A stretch of 64,000 nucleotides of DNA from Ophiura sarsii (GCA_035610835.1 CM069447.1:56985048-57049047), one strand, 5' to 3'; shown: positions 31,690 to 45,142, counted from the first letter of the stretch. Notes: generated by a model from the sequence alone, not told the origin. A program made the numbers and translations.

Positions 31690-33160
31690 TATGCAATTCA
31701 AATGTTAATCAGTAAATCAAACCGAAAAGTTAATGTCTACTTCACGGAATTATAATCCCTAAATCGATAGCACTGTCAAACATCAATGACTTATCTCAAT
31801 ACTACATGCAGTATTCGTAACATTATCTCAATCAATAACATTGAATAGAGACTGGCCTTGCGTTACATTGCATCACGGTGTATTTTGATGAGCACCGACG
31901 ACTCGGGTAGAAAGTGAATCAAAAGAAATCAATCATGGGTCATTCATCGATATTACAGACCATTCAGTTTATTCTTGGGATTGACGCGGGATATTTGAAA
32001 GGAGAGTAAACTCGCATGATTATGAAATGGGCTTTTTACTTCTTGTAGTTTTGGTGAACAAAGTTTAGTAATTCTAATATCACTACATTAGACGTTGTAT
32101 TACCTGGATTGTTTTCAAATGAGAATAAAATATAACTTAAGTATATAAGGAAGTACGGAATTCTAAAAATAAATATGATATGAACGTAATTCATTGAGAA
32201 AATAAGCTTTGAATCTTACCCGTACTTGTTTCATAGACTTTAAAACATCTTACCATCATGGAATAATAATTCCGTAATTGCTATTCCAATATTTTATCTA
32301 ACACTCCTATAGATAGTGATATCTGATGGGCTATTTCTCTAATATTTCAACATTTTGGAACATAATGATCATTTAAATATAGCGACGATAGACTGCATCC
32401 CCTGTTATTATACTTAAATATTAAAATGAAGCAGACGAAGCAACGCCCTATAGCGTCACTAGGCGGCGTTGATATTGCAGTTTATATCCAGGAGGCGTGA
32501 CCACAGTACCTTTCCGGTTCATGATTATTCACAAACACACAGTTTGAACGTCGAAGAGGGCGCTCGTAATAATGTCCAATTTTTACCTTGTGTAAGGCTT
32601 GTGAATTGGCAGATCAAGCGTCCATCGGTCAAACGCCCTCATGCTGGGGGAACATGCAGCTTGCGGCGTGATTTCAGGCTGCTTGACTAAGAGGCGCTAG
32701 AGTATTGCAATATATTATTTAAAGTTCACATTGGGCTCACTTTTAAAACTAAAATCTATTGTAGCCATACTGAATCGTGCATTTTCTCGACATTTGAACA
32801 TTTTATTTTACAAAATTTGAAACAGCAGTAGTTTTATAACAAATTGAAGTTCAAATAATGAATTTTATAACACATAACAAATGATAAACTTAACATTTTG
32901 AATCCCAAAATTTGCTGATTCACCCAACTTACCATCGATTTTTATATAATGTATTCATTTACTTTAATTGACAGGTATAAAAGACAGAATGCTGAAACGA
33001 CAGAAACAACAGAAACGACAGAAACAGCTGCAAACCATAATCATGAGACGAGGAGTATTAATGTGGGGAGTTTAGCACTAGTGTAGCTACAACCGAGTAC
33101 CCAATTCGCAATGCACCCAAACTAAACTGTTCATATATGGTGTTGGGATAATCTGCAATG
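31690..33160. other. no gene recognised
   Basis: Mostly AT-rich. A short more GC-balanced stretch at 32430-32700 has an open frame without recognisable domains. The part near 31700-31830 resembles 41640-41720, so it may belong to a dispersed repeat. Confidence 0.4.
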
Positions 33161-33167
33161 CATCCAA

Positions 33168-33500
33168 ACTTGTTAGGGTTGGATTAGGGTAGGGTAGGTG
33201 TATGTTATGGAACTGGCGCGAGTGGCCGTTGGTGGGTTAGGGTGGCTAGGGTTTAGGAGTTGGTTGGGTAGTAGTTGATGCTAGGGTGGGTAGGGTAGGG
33301 CCAGGGGTTACCCGGGCTTTGGGTATAGTGGATAGGGGTTGAGTAGTAGTTGGGGTATTGGTTGGGTTAGGGTGGCTAGGGTTTTGGGGTTAAGACTTGG
33401 GATGTTGGGTTGGATATGGTGACTTTGTGTTAATGGGGTAGGGGTTGGGTAGTAATTGAGGTGTTGGGTGGATTAGGGTGCCTATATGGTACGGGTACGG
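33168..33500 (+). repeat. TTAGGG-like G-rich degenerate repeat
   Basis: Variants such as GGGTTAGGGTGGCTAGGGTTT and TTAGGGTAGGGTAGG recur for about 330 bp on the plus strand. Not a clean (TTAGGG)n array. Could be an old interstitial telomeric tract or an independent G-rich minisatellite. Confidence 0.55.
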
Positions 33501-33911
33501 CTTAGGGGCGCACCATTATATTCCCAAGGTCAAGGAGGGGGCATGGAATTGTTTTGGAAGGGGGAAAATCGTGACTCACTGATGAGTAAAAAGACCCAGC
33601 CAACCAAAACCAAAAAAACCCAATACATTTAAAATGACGAAAACCTTTTCGTCAAGGGTGGCAAATAAATAAACAGCCATTTTCTGCGTTTGAAAAATAA
33701 ATTCTGCCCAACCACAATTTCATGCCCCCTTCCCTGAAAATCAAAACGGTGTGTCCCTTTAATGGTAGGCAAGGCCTAAGACCTTGGTTATGATAGCTCA
33801 ACACTGTTGTATGGGTTTAAACCATTAATTAATTGTATAATTGATAAAGACACCACAGGGGAGGCAATGTATGAGCATGGTGTGATATACTTGTTGTTAG
33901 TGGTGGGGAGC

Positions 33912-34445
33912 TAAACACAACACCAAAAGTAAGTCCCCCCTAAACAATTCGTCATAACATCGTAAGATAAAACATTTTACCAATAAAACTTTAGTTAGAA
34001 ATAATCCTATGACTGTTTCCTAAGTGGTGTTTGAAAATGAAAGATGTCCATGACTTCATGGCTGAATAAGCTCAAAAATAAGACAAAAACTGCCCTTCTC
34101 AAAAGTCACAACTCACTATGCTAATATCTGAGCCAAGAATGGGATTTACATGGCTGAATGATCATGAATTGATTACACATTACAGTAAATTTTGCTCAGC
34201 CACGGGTACTTTTCCATTAGTGAGAAGCAATTCATACACTTTTGTGACTTTTGAGAAGGGCAGTTTTTGTCTTCCATTTGAGCTCATTCAGCCATGAAGT
34301 AATGGAAATCTTTCATTTTCAAACATCACTTAGGAAACAGTCATAGGATTATTTCTAACTAAGTTTTATTGGTAAAATGTTTTATCTTACGATGTTATGA
34401 AGAATTGTTTAGGGGGGGGGGACTTACTTTTGGTGTTGTGTTTAG
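33912..34445. mobile_element. foldback element
   Basis: The ends CTAAACACAACACCAAAAGT and the inverse ACTTTTGGTGTTGTGTTTAG. Arms of about 200 bp are almost perfectly inverted (for example CAGTCATAGGATTATTTCTA on the right arm). No coding capacity; flanking duplication not clear. Confidence 0.75.
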
Positions 34446-35189
34446 ATTTGAAACAAATCAGATGCATTTTTGATAATGTTGCACCCTTTTAATTTGCTGT
34501 TTGTAAATATGGTTAAGATTATTGTTATTAATACCAAAATCAACAATGTCTGCACAAAAATCACCCGTGTAATGAACCGGGGAGTGTGGGGGGGGGGGGG
34601 GGGGGGGGTTAATATTTTTAAAAACCTCGATGTCAATCATAATGTCATGTAAAAGAGCTTGACCAAGTCTATTCAACTATTCAATCGCATAAGCATTTGT
34701 TTGTGTTCCATCAGTACATTGTAGGCTGTTTGATGACAACTTGATTTCTCAATGCCTCTGAGGACTGTGGTTGTCACGTGTTAACGCCACCATATGTGAA
34801 GTACCCAAAACATTTTACAGTATCCTGAATGCATAACCATCATCATTATGATTGTCAATCTGGAGGGCTAAGTGAGGTGTTGTGGGTGGGTATCTTCCGT
34901 TTTGAAAGGCTCCCTATCATGACCCTATGTACCAGCAAGCTCATCACTCGCTTCCCGCTCATGAAAAGAATAACAAATAAATATGGTTGCTGTACCAAAA
35001 GCTATTACTTGGTGTTGTTGTTTTCTCCATTTTAACATCCTTTCCGACATGAATTCATTTTCAAAGCAAGTTTGATGTGCGGACGTGGTTCCGATGTGGT
35101 TTGATTGATAAAGCCACAGATCCGAATGGGAAAAGTTAAGTTTAGGTTTGGCCATTATACAAAAAGTATGTCTCAGAAGATAGGAAGCA

Positions 35190-35355
35190 TACACTGTTTA
35201 ATTTGTGTAAACAACGTGGTTTAACATTTTAAACAATGTTGATCACAATATTAAACAAGTAAATTAAATTTTGAGCAACATTGTTTAAAATGTAAAACAA
35301 CGTTGAGCGATGCAATTGAAACTTGTGTTGTTTAAAAAGATTAACAGTGAAGCTT
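35190..35355. repeat. degenerate copy of the TTTAACATTTTAAAC element
   Basis: Contains AACAACGTGGTTTAACATT, AACAATGTTGATCAC and GAGCAACATTGTTTAAAATG. The better copy is at 48434-48631. Confidence 0.5.
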
Positions 35356-35359
35356 TTAA

Positions 35360-36690
35360 AAAGACGCATATAGCTTCATTACACTTCAATTTGTTGCGTA
35401 CAAGAGTAAAATAAAATAGAAGTTAAATAGGGTAAAGTCGCCAGTTTTCGGTCAGCGTCTATTTTCAGTAACTTTACCCTACAGTTCAACAAAAAGTATG
35501 TTTTGATGGTAAATATACATTTCACAGAGCCCCGTCTCATGTAAAAAAAGATATCGCATTTCGCATGGCATTATTTTACTAATAAAGTGCATTCGCATAG
35601 CCTTTTTTAAGGTTTCTTCTGAAACAAATTGTTTAAAATGTATTATTAGGCCTCCGATGCGACACTATTGTCGTCGAAAACAATCGTGTGTGTGTCGACA
35701 CTTGAAAAAATGTCTAAAGCAAGCTTATGAAATGAATCCACTATTTATTAGATTTGAAGAGGCCTATTCACTAGTTTTGTGTTTAATTAAATTTAATTAC
35801 AAATAAGTAATTTCTTTCTTTAGACAGTCTTACTTCCTTTTCTTTGTTAATCCAGTCTGAAGTGTGTACCTTTTTGTAATACAGTATGCCCACCACCGGC
35901 ACCTATTATTCATTTTATTAGTATTATATACCAAGAATACTGTTCAATATTCATCCGTTTTACCACACTCACTCCAAATTTGACATCATGAAACATAATC
36001 TGCACCGTGTGTGTATGGTAAATAAAATAATAATAATTGCCTCACGATCCCTACCGCTACCGTCTGAGAAAACCAACCAATCGCAAACGTGGATTTGTGA
36101 TGACACCATTGAATCTGGGCTATATTTAGATCGCCGCGATTGTTAAAAAATGGCGAATATTTTTACGATGTATATAAACAAGCCGACTGTCGGTAGAATA
36201 TCCGTGGTCGTCGCTGTCTCTAAAAGACTTATACAATTCCGTTAACATGTCAGTGTAGGTAACACCCTATATCTATCATCACATGAAATATAAAGTTGTT
36301 ACGATCAATAAAACTTGAGATTTTATAAGCTTTGGTGACTCGGAATAATTCCGTATTTTTTCATTTTTTCCAAGTGTTCAAATTCATCCAAAATTTCATT
36401 TTTTGAAAATAAAACTGAATGTAATTATGTAGCCACGATATTCATTTGCAGGAAAATGAATGAATTTTCATGTGTTAACAGAATTATACAAAATGTTAAA
36501 ACTAGCCCGCTAGTGTATATATCTTATGTTCAGCCGTGGATGATTTTTGAGTAAGCAGTACATGCATGGATAATGTTATCTTTGAATTCTAAACAATATG
36601 GGAGCCATTAAACATACAACGTGTTATTGATTTCTGGTTTAGGCATAATGTGTGTAATCAAGTAGCATTATGAATCTTACTCCCCTAAAT
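35360..36690. other. no gene recognised
   Basis: AT-rich unique-looking sequence. No ORF, RNA gene or clear repeat could be supported. Confidence 0.4.
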
Positions 36691-37269
36691 ACAGGGTGTC
36701 TCAGAAAAAAATTACAACGCTCCGTTTCGTGAACGTAACTTCCAAAATAATAATCGGAACAGAAAAATTTAAACTGCAGAATAAAGTCCTATTAGTTGGC
36801 TATAATTGAATGAAAATTTCATTCGATTCAGCTCAGTGATTACGGTGAAATGAGCGATTACGTAAAGGTAGGTATAGAACCCTTCCATCCAAGTTTGCTT
36901 AAATTGAGTGATTCAGACAGCACACACAAGAAATTAATCGATACTTCTCGCGAAGATAATGATCATAACTTTTTTAATGTTCTCTGTTTGTCATTCTTCT
37001 TAATATGCCAGCTGCTAACCAAGTTCAACATAATATTGCACATGAAAGTTATCGTGGTTATTGTTGCACTAAGGTTTAAAACTTGATAAAAGTTGCAATT
37101 GTTGAAATTTTCTATCGCCTATTTTGCGCGATAATTCAATCTGTAATCACAATTGAGAATAAAATGATGGTAAGTTAGGTTATTTAACTAAATTGCACAC
37201 TGTCAATTATTCAACATAAAGTATTGCGCATAGGTTTATCGAGGTTTCTTTTCCTCATATTTTCAACTT

Positions 37270-39965
37270 GGTCATAATAATAATAATAATAATGCATTTA
37301 TAATGCGCCATCTATCTAGACAACCTATTCCGAGGCGCAAACATTAAAACATATAAAAACAATTACATCAGTCAATCAGTCAAATCATAAGCAATCTTAA
37401 ACAGATGAGTTTTTAAAGTCTTTTTGAAACCATCAAGTGAATCACAGAATCGAAGATCTGAAGGAAGTGAGTTCCACAGTTTAGGTGCACAAGCATAGAA
37501 AGCCCGGTCGCCATATGAAGAATGTGTCCGAGGAACAGAGAGAAACTGTTTATCTGACGATCTGAGGCGACGTGATGGAATATGTGGATTGAGAAGATCG
37601 CTGATATAAGAAGGTGCCATATCATGTAGGGCTTTCCAGGTTAGGAGAAGAAGTTTGAAATGGATACGATACCGAATAGGTAACCAATGGAGACGCTCTA
37701 AAACAGGTGAAATGTGATCAAATTTTCTAGTCCTTGTGAGCATTCGTGCAGCAGCATTCTGAGCTCGTTGAAGTTTATTGAGATTTCGTTCAGTGATCCC
37801 ATATAATAAAGCATTGCCATTGTCAAGACGTGATGTGACTAAGGCGTGAACAAGTGTAGCAGCAGTATCATCATCAAGCACTTGGCGAATTTCATTTATG
37901 TTCCTTATTTGGAAATATGTTGATTTGCACACATTTTTGATGTGGTTGTCCATTGACAGCGTGTTATCAAATATAATTCCTAGATTTCGAGCACTAGTAG
38001 AAGCCTTAATGTTGGAGGAAGCGATTTGAAGAAAATCAGTGCTAGGTTTTGATTGATGGTATTTTGAAGTAATAATGAGAAGCTCAGTTTTGTCATCATT
38101 CAATTTCAACTTATTTGCAGTCATCCAAGATTTTATGTCCTTGATACAAGATTCAATTCGAGAACGAGAGGCAATTTCATCGCAAGCACTATCCAAGTCA
38201 AAAGATAAATATAGCTGTGTATCATCGGCATACATATGCACTTCTAAACCATGTTTGCGTGCAATGTTCGCTATTGGAGATGAATAAATTGTGAAGAATT
38301 GCGGGCCAAGTACAGAACCTTGGGGGACACCGAAGAGGAGCGGAATGAATGATGACAAACAACCATTAATGTTTACAGCCTGCGTTCGATCAGTCAAATA
38401 AGAGCGGATCCATTCAAGTGCACTATCTCTGACACCAAACGATGAGAGACGCGACAGAAGGATGCTGTGGTCTATGGTATCAAAGGCAGCAGATAGATCA
38501 AGTAGGACCAAAAACGTACCACGTTTTTTTTCCATATTACATAAAATGTCATTCTGAACACGTAGTAATGCAGTTTCAGTTCCATGGTGTTTCCTATAAG
38601 CAGATTGAAGACATTCATATAGGTTGTTAGAAGCGAGGTGATGAGCTATCCGAGATGATACAACTTTCTCAATTATTTTTGAGATGAAAGCCAAGTTTGA
38701 GACAGGGCGGTAGTTTTTTAAGATCTCAGAGTCAAGCGATGGCTTCTTAAGAAGAGGTGTGACAAGTGCAGTCTTGAAACAAGATGGGAAAACAGCAGAT
38801 TCCAATGAAAGATTAACAATCCGTGTAATAAGTGGAGCAAGCTGGTGAAGATGTTTCTTTAAAAGCCAAGTAGGAATAGGGTCAGAATCACATGATTTTG
38901 ATGGTGAAGCTCTGATGATTTTACAAACCTCTTCTTCAGATGCAGGAGAAAAACCATTTAAATGTGTAGTTAAATCATGTGCATTGTCCAAAATAGTAGA
39001 GGAGTTATGGTTATCAGTAGCAGTAGATTCAGAGTCCAAGTCATTGCGTATCTTAGTAATTTTTGAAACAAAGAAATTGTTAAATTTGTGCGCCAATTGT
39101 TCCTTAGAATTGTGAGAAGGGAGTTTTGGTTTTGCCTTTTGAAATAAAAGACTCTCAACAATCTTAAAAAGCTCTTTCTGATCAGCACAATTTGAAATCT
39201 TGCCTCTATAATATGTTGCCTTGGCATCATAAATCATGTTATAAACATGTTGCCGCTGAGTTATAAAAATCTCACGATCCACTTCCAACTTTGATTTCCT
39301 CCATTTGCGTTCAAGTCTTTTCCTTAGTTTCTTTGCTACATCAATCTCTGGGGAATACCAGGGATTGGATGGTCGAATTGTAATCGTGCGAGACTTTAGA
39401 GGTGCGTGATTATCTAAAATGTAGCGGAGAGTTGAGTTGTATTTATGAACAATTTCATTTAGTTCTGTTGATGAATCAATATCTGCACAAGATGTCTCAA
39501 TGTCCAGAGTAAAACGTTCAACGTCAATTTCTTTAAGTTTTCTATAAGAAATTTGTCGTTTTAAAGGGTGAGGTTTCTTGAGGTTCAACTTGCAGAGAAT
39601 CGAAACATGATCAGTCATCAAACAGTCGACATTAACAGAATTGATGAGATTATCAGAGGCGCGAGCAATGATTAAATCCAAAATATGTCCTTTGATGTGA
39701 GTCGGAGAATCAACATACTGATCAAAATTACAAATATCCAGTAATTCTTTCAATCGTGAAGTGTCGTTATCATTTGTATCTTCAAAATGAAAGTTAAAAT
39801 CACCAACGATTAGGAGTTTGTTCTTTGTAGTAGATAACAGTGTGCTAAGAAAGTCCGAAAATTCTTGAATAAAAACACTGGCAGTAACGCGATGTTTCTT
39901 ACTATAGGTTGGTCTGTATATCACTATCAATTTGAAAGACGAACATGTTCCTGGAAATGTCAAAT
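37270..39965 (-). CDS. non-LTR retrotransposon ORF2, 5'-truncated but otherwise open (863 codons)
   Basis: One uninterrupted minus frame (39963-37372). It starts within the AP endonuclease ([30 protein letters not shown]). The reverse transcriptase follows: [48 protein letters not shown] and the catalytic YADDTQL. The C-terminal domain ends in [13 protein letters not shown] and [11 protein letters not shown]. Beyond the stop, the 3' end runs to a short (ATT)n tail at about 37276-37293, as in CR1/L2/Rex-like elements. The first half of the endonuclease and any ORF1 are missing, so the copy cannot be autonomous, but the lack of stops suggests recent insertion. Confidence 0.9.
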
Positions 39966-40009
39966 CACAATATTAGAATATAACAAATCTTCATCTTAAG
40001 TTCTTTAAA

Positions 40010-40520
40010 ACTTTGCCCAAAAGTTTATGGAGCAGCAACAAAATGCTCATTGTCCAGCAGACCTGCCTTCCACTTGATGTCCATTAAGACGTATGCAACG
40101 TTGTGCTCTTTCTGCCATATGGTGAACAGCACGACGGACTATCCTGGTTCTGCGTAAGGCTGTTACTTCATTCTGGATTCTTTGCTGTAGCTCTTGAAGT
40201 CACATAAACCTTCGCCTTGAGATAGCCCCACAAGCAGTAATCACACGGCGTTAAATCAGGGGAACGTGGAGGCCATTCAACAGCATGTCCTAAGCCGATG
40301 ACTCGGTTCGGAAAGATTTTGAAGAAGTCTGTTCCTTACAACATTAGCCCTATGGGCAGAAGCTCCATCTTGGCACCACCAGAGCCGTGGAACAGATCCA
40401 TTACGCCCTTGTCCATACAAACGGTGGAGTTCAGGTGTCACAACTTGATCAAGTATATCAAGATATGCAGCTGCTGTAATATTTCCAGGGAAGAAATGTG
40501 GGCCCTCGATACAACAAGTT
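40010..40520 (-). pseudogene. mariner/Tc1-type transposase, C-terminal fragment
   Basis: The minus strand reads WWCQDGASAHRANVVRNRLL (catalytic D in QDGA), then after a frameshift RVIGLGHAVEWPPRSPDLTP, then CDYCLWGYLKAKVY. WPPRSPDLTPCDY-LWG is the hallmark of mariner-lineage DDE transposases. Stops follow. The N-terminal DNA-binding half was not found. Confidence 0.75.
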
Positions 40521-40989
40521 GGATTGTTGTTGTATTGTTATTGTATTGTATTTATTATGAATGTCTCGATGGATTATTGCTAAGTACTTTGAAGAATTGC
40601 ATTAATCAAGGTATTCAATGGTGCTATCTACATTATTTGAGAATAGAAAACATACCTGCGCAAATGAAAATCAATATATTACGCAAACTTGGAGGGTTCT
40701 TCACCTACCTCTATATAATCGCTAATTTCTCCGTAACCAGTGAGCTGAATTGAATGCGGGTTTTTTAAAATAATAGCCAACTAATTGGACTTAATTTTGC
40801 AGCTTAACATTTTCTATTCTGATTATTATTTTGGAAGTTACGATCACGTAAAGGAGCGTTGTAATTTCTTCTGAGACACCCTGTAGTGTCATTTTTCTGC
40901 GTTTTTAGACTATTTAAGAATATTGCATACACTCTGAACGTGACCTAATAAATAATAAATATGAAGAAATGAAGTAATTAATGTAAATA

Positions 40990-41345
40990 AATAATATATA
41001 AATTAATAATTATATCAATAAAATAAACTGTATTTAGGCCTATTTATAATTAATTGATTGATAAATAATTACATAAACACATCAAAAATTAAGAAAGTAA
41101 ATACAAAATAAATAAATAACGTTAAAATGATGTCGATATAAATGAAAACCCCGAACGGACGTATAATGAGAGAACAATAATAAATATTATATTTTGGCCT
41201 ACTTAAAACCCTAACCGACCTCTACCCAGACTCGAATGCTCTACGTATAGAGCACAAGGAATATAAACCACCACAAAGATTCGAACGTACGACCTGCTGA
41301 CTGAGAGTCCTAATCTTTACCAACTGAGCTATTTCGATTTTCCTG
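40990..41345 (-). pseudogene. tRNA-like sequence beside (AAAT)-rich DNA
   Basis: Minus strand near 41340-41270 has TAGCTCAGTTGGTAAAG and, 3' of it, CGTTCGAATCTTTG. The arms pair poorly. The flanking AAATAAAT-rich DNA and the 30300-30420 locus look related, suggesting a dispersed tRNA-derived family. Confidence 0.4.
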
Positions 41346-42377
41346 AAATCCTCAGCGCTTTATACCCAAATATAGTTCTCATTCAACTATCCCCTAAATA
41401 CACACGGATTTTTCAACACGGTGTTGTTGTCTGTAAAATGAGTCTATGATTTATTAGATTTAATTGTAACGCATAACAAATCCCGTACTTTGTGAAACGA
41501 TTCTTAAGTTGTTTTCGTTCGGCCTATACATAATTTTTGAACAACATTAAAAGCTATTCGCGGTCTAATAAATGTACAATTTAACAAACGCCCTAGTATA
41601 CCCCACTCCTAACTCAAAGGTTGCATTCATGACTCAACGATTTTTTTACGAAACTTATGTAAATCCCTATCGATTGCACAGTCAGACATCAAGGAATTAC
41701 CTCAATAGAATCCACTTCACTCATGCGTGTCAGTAACAAAAGGCTCTTGTTCCCGTAGTATTCGTTGTTAAAATCAATTTGATGCAAGTCTTACTGTTCA
41801 AAGAATGACCTATACATTTGGCGGGTTATTTAAACGAGTATCCGTCAACATGCGTGTTGATCTGTAGTATTAGTCTGTTCAAATTTGGGAACAGACTTTA
41901 GTTCCTATATAAATATGACCGACTCATGGATGGCTTCTATTGCTAGTATTCACATCACATTATCTAAATCAATATTCAATACATGTAGCATTGAATATAA
42001 TTTAGATTACAAAAAGGATTTGGTTTTTCTGTCGCGAGGAGGACAAGGAAAACATTCAATTGTACCTGTCCAATTACTGTATCCGATTTCGTGTCGAATA
42101 ATGTTAAAATCCATGTTCTGTTTCTTATAATTTTATTGCTACTACGTATGTAGCTCCTCATAATAAAAAACAAACAAAAACCACACACACAAAAAAGCCC
42201 CCAACAAACAAAAACAAAAACAACCAAAACAAAAACAACAAAAAACGAAAAACAAATTCAACCCCAACCCCCCCCCCCAAAAAAGGAAGAAAAAACAGAA
42301 TAAATAAATACAAAGGGATAACATAAGTAAATATAATCATAAATATGGGTAAAAAACCGTGAGACGTACAAAATAAA

Positions 42378-42475
42378 GGTACTACTGAGATCGAACTTAC
42401 GATTCAATGGTATCTATATCATTTGAGTGTTTATTGTAAATCCGCTGCCCTACCAACTGAGCTAACCGGTACACA
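42378..42475 (-). pseudogene. tRNA-like sequence, expanded middle
   Basis: Minus strand: GGTTAGCTCAGTTGGTAGGG and, about 50 bases on, AAGTTCGATCTCAGT. TAC is in the anticodon position, followed by an insertion that could be an intron or decay. The acceptor stem does not close. Confidence 0.4.
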
Positions 42476-42725
42476 GCAATTTCTTGTCATGTGCATTCAA
42501 ATATATGGATAGGTTCACATGATTTAATTTTTTTTGATAAAACAATAATAGGTCTAATGAATAACAAAGCCCCTTCCCCAAGAAAAATAAATGAAAAATA
42601 TAAAAAAATAACAAAACGAAAACGTTAACAAAACAAAACAAAACAAAACAGAGAAATTGGATCCACAGAGAGAAAAATAAGAAGAAAAGGGGAAGAAACA
42701 GACAGAGAAGAAATAATGAATGGTT

Positions 42726-42795
42726 GAGGAATTGAACCCAGGATTCTTGCGTGGGAGCGCTAGAGCGTGACCACTAAGCTACACTAGACTATTAC
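42726..42795 (-). pseudogene. tRNA-like sequence
   Basis: Minus strand: TGTAGCTTAGTGGTCACGC (box A) and CCTGGGTTCAATTCC (box B) at normal spacing. Terminal stem not complementary. Confidence 0.4.
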
Positions 42796-43606
42796 AGTTT
42801 TGGCAAAGTCGTTGATAAAGATATATTTAGTATGAGGTTATTTAAGCATCACATTTCTTACGCGTTGCTGATCCCCATACATCTTTCAAAATTAAAAAAA
42901 TGAAGCAATTAGCATTTTAAACAATACGAATTGTTTATTAGGATTCCAGCTTCTTGCAATCTGTAATTGCTTCAGTATTACGTGCACTAGGGCTGTGAGA
43001 ATTGAGCGTAAAATGTCCCGGGAAAATGTCGCAAGTTGTAGCGGTTCCATGTTCAAAATGGTTACAGGCCAAAATGCTATGCGATGTGACAGTTGACAAC
43101 CAGCCAAGACCATTATATTCTATTGATAGGGAGCATCGTATCGAAAATTGAGGAAAGGACATAAGTCGGAAATAATATCCGTCTGAACTGATGACTTGGA
43201 TTATATATTTCACTCTTCACTTTTTTATAGATATAATTAATGTTCATACATGCATCCCATCCCAGTAAAATAATAAATACTTTCAAATCCCAGAATAATA
43301 TTTCCACCAAACACGATGGTAAATATATTACGCCCCCTCCGTAATCACCCCTCCATTATACAAATAGCAAATGATTTCAACGGAATGAAGGGGGAAATGG
43401 GCTACTTTCACAAGACCATGGCAATACTGCGGGGAAGACAAGGACTGGAATAATTATATAGATTATTTCTAGAGCTGTACATGATGAATAGAGTGAGAGT
43501 AAACAAAATTCCACGCTCGTGATGATCGGTAGCCTAATTGATATGTCTAGACGACTAATTGAGCCATCGACAGTACTACAATAGTTCTATTGTTAACGCC
43601 AGATAA

Positions 43607-43926
43607 CAGTGGCGTAGCTCAGGGGGAGGGGGGGGGGGGGCAGGGGGGGAAAATGACCCCCCCCCCCCCTGACGGAAAAACCCCATTTGTGCCCCCGCCC
43701 CCAGCCCCTCTAAAAAAAATTAAAAAGGAGGAAAAAAACGAAAATAGTAAAATAATGATAAAATACCGAGATGGCGGGCGGTTATTTTTTGAACCTCAAC
43801 CCCCCCCCCCCCCCACTTACGTGAAATTCACGAGTTGGTGACTGGGAAAAAATTTGGGGCAACCTTTTACGACAATTTCAGAAATCTTGCCCCCCCCCCC
43901 TGAAAAAAATCCCAGCTACGCCACTG
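43607..43926. mobile_element. hAT-type MITE with 8-bp target duplication
   Basis: The ends CAGTGGCGTAGCT and AGCTACGCCACTG are exact inverted copies. The 8-bp CCAGATAA is duplicated at 43599-43606 and 43927-43934, the hAT signature. The interior is dominated by G and C runs. Non-autonomous. Confidence 0.9.
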
Positions 43927-44094
43927 CCAGATAAGTAGAGAGGCGGCTCTTTTTCCGATGCTTTTAACAATAGAAAAAAATATCGTTTTAAAATCGGTGT
44001 AAAAAACGATATAAAATCGCTTGAGAGAATGGACATCGCCCCTAAAAAGGTCTCGAACATTTTGGGACATCCTGTACAAAACAGATTTTTCAGA

Positions 44095-44236
44095 AACCTT
44101 TCCCATGGATTACTGAATCAAGATACTAGGCATGTTTGTACTTATTTCAATACATTTCTCAGGGTAATTCCAAATAAAATAATTTGTGAAATTTTGGAAT
44201 GTCGTCTGCAGACGCTTGCCGTGTGGAAAGTGTTAT
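44095..44236. repeat. partial CACTTTCCACGCGGC-family copy
   Basis: Its right part (TTGTGAAATTTTGGAATGTC, GTCTGCAGACG, CCGTGTGGAAAGTGTTA) matches 13346-13582 inverted and 50546-50780. The left end is unclear. Confidence 0.5.
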
Positions 44237-45142
44237 AGTTATTTGTGTACAGAATTAGTTTATTTTGTCCAAATTGAAAGGTATAATAGACTAGCTTCTT
44301 TTAACGTCCCTCCATGTCAGTCAGAAATATTAAAAGAGAATAATCAAAATGAGATGTGTATTTCTATTTTTAGTATGAACAAACTGGCTCGAATGAATGC
44401 AATTTCCTTATAATATTGGCATATTGCTTCGGATATTTTGATAATAAACATGAACTGTTTTGGTTGGGAAATTTCAAATCGATATATCTTTATTTATTAC
44501 AAACACACTTATAAATGAAGGGCATTGCTCATACTTCATATCAAACAATTGGGGCAGTGCTAGTCGATTGCGAGGGTGGCGTTATTATGTTATAGGAGGT
44601 AGTTTAGTCCATCGATGCTTCTTATGACTATGGTATGACGTTGTGGGCAGGTTGTGCATCGATACAAAAAGCTAAATCAACGTTTGGTTTCCTATATTCA
44701 GTGATAATATATATATATTATCATTATTATAATGTTAATTGCAGGATATTTGGCTGTGTGCACATGACATTCCTTGGTAAGATTGTGGTGATTTTCGTCT
44801 AGTTGCTCGGGTTGAGTGTGAAACACAAATCGCTGCCAGTTACTTGACAGGTCGAACGATAAGACGCTCAGGAGTTTGATTGAAATCAATTGCAGCGATT
44901 TTAGTTACATTGAGGCTATAAAGCGATAGGTAGCGACCGAGCCGGTCACACCTTTCGGCGAGTCGCTGCCGACCTGAACGGATTCTTATATTCGTTTATT
45001 GTACATGTACTTTGCAATTGCAGTACCTAACTACACAATCTGCACAGAGTTCAACATTATATGTTTGATGATTCTAAGTTTGTTGGTGCCAAAATACCAT
45101 CAAATTACAGACGTAGCGGTTTTATAACTGTATCGTCACAAA
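44237..45142. other. upstream region of the GPCR, no gene recognised
   Basis: Contains no recognisable exon. A 5' UTR or promoter of the receptor may lie here but I see no clear TATA box at a fitting position. Confidence 0.4.

Larger units (their letters stand above)
36693..40883. mobile_element. mariner-family relic hosting a LINE insertion
   Basis: The ends CAGGGTGTCTCAGAAAAAAA and TTCTTCTGAGACACCCTG are inverted and flanked by TA (36691-36692, 40884-40885). The subterminal ~200 bp on each side also pair. The right half carries a broken transposase on the minus strand. A LINE occupies about 37270-39965. Confidence 0.8.
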
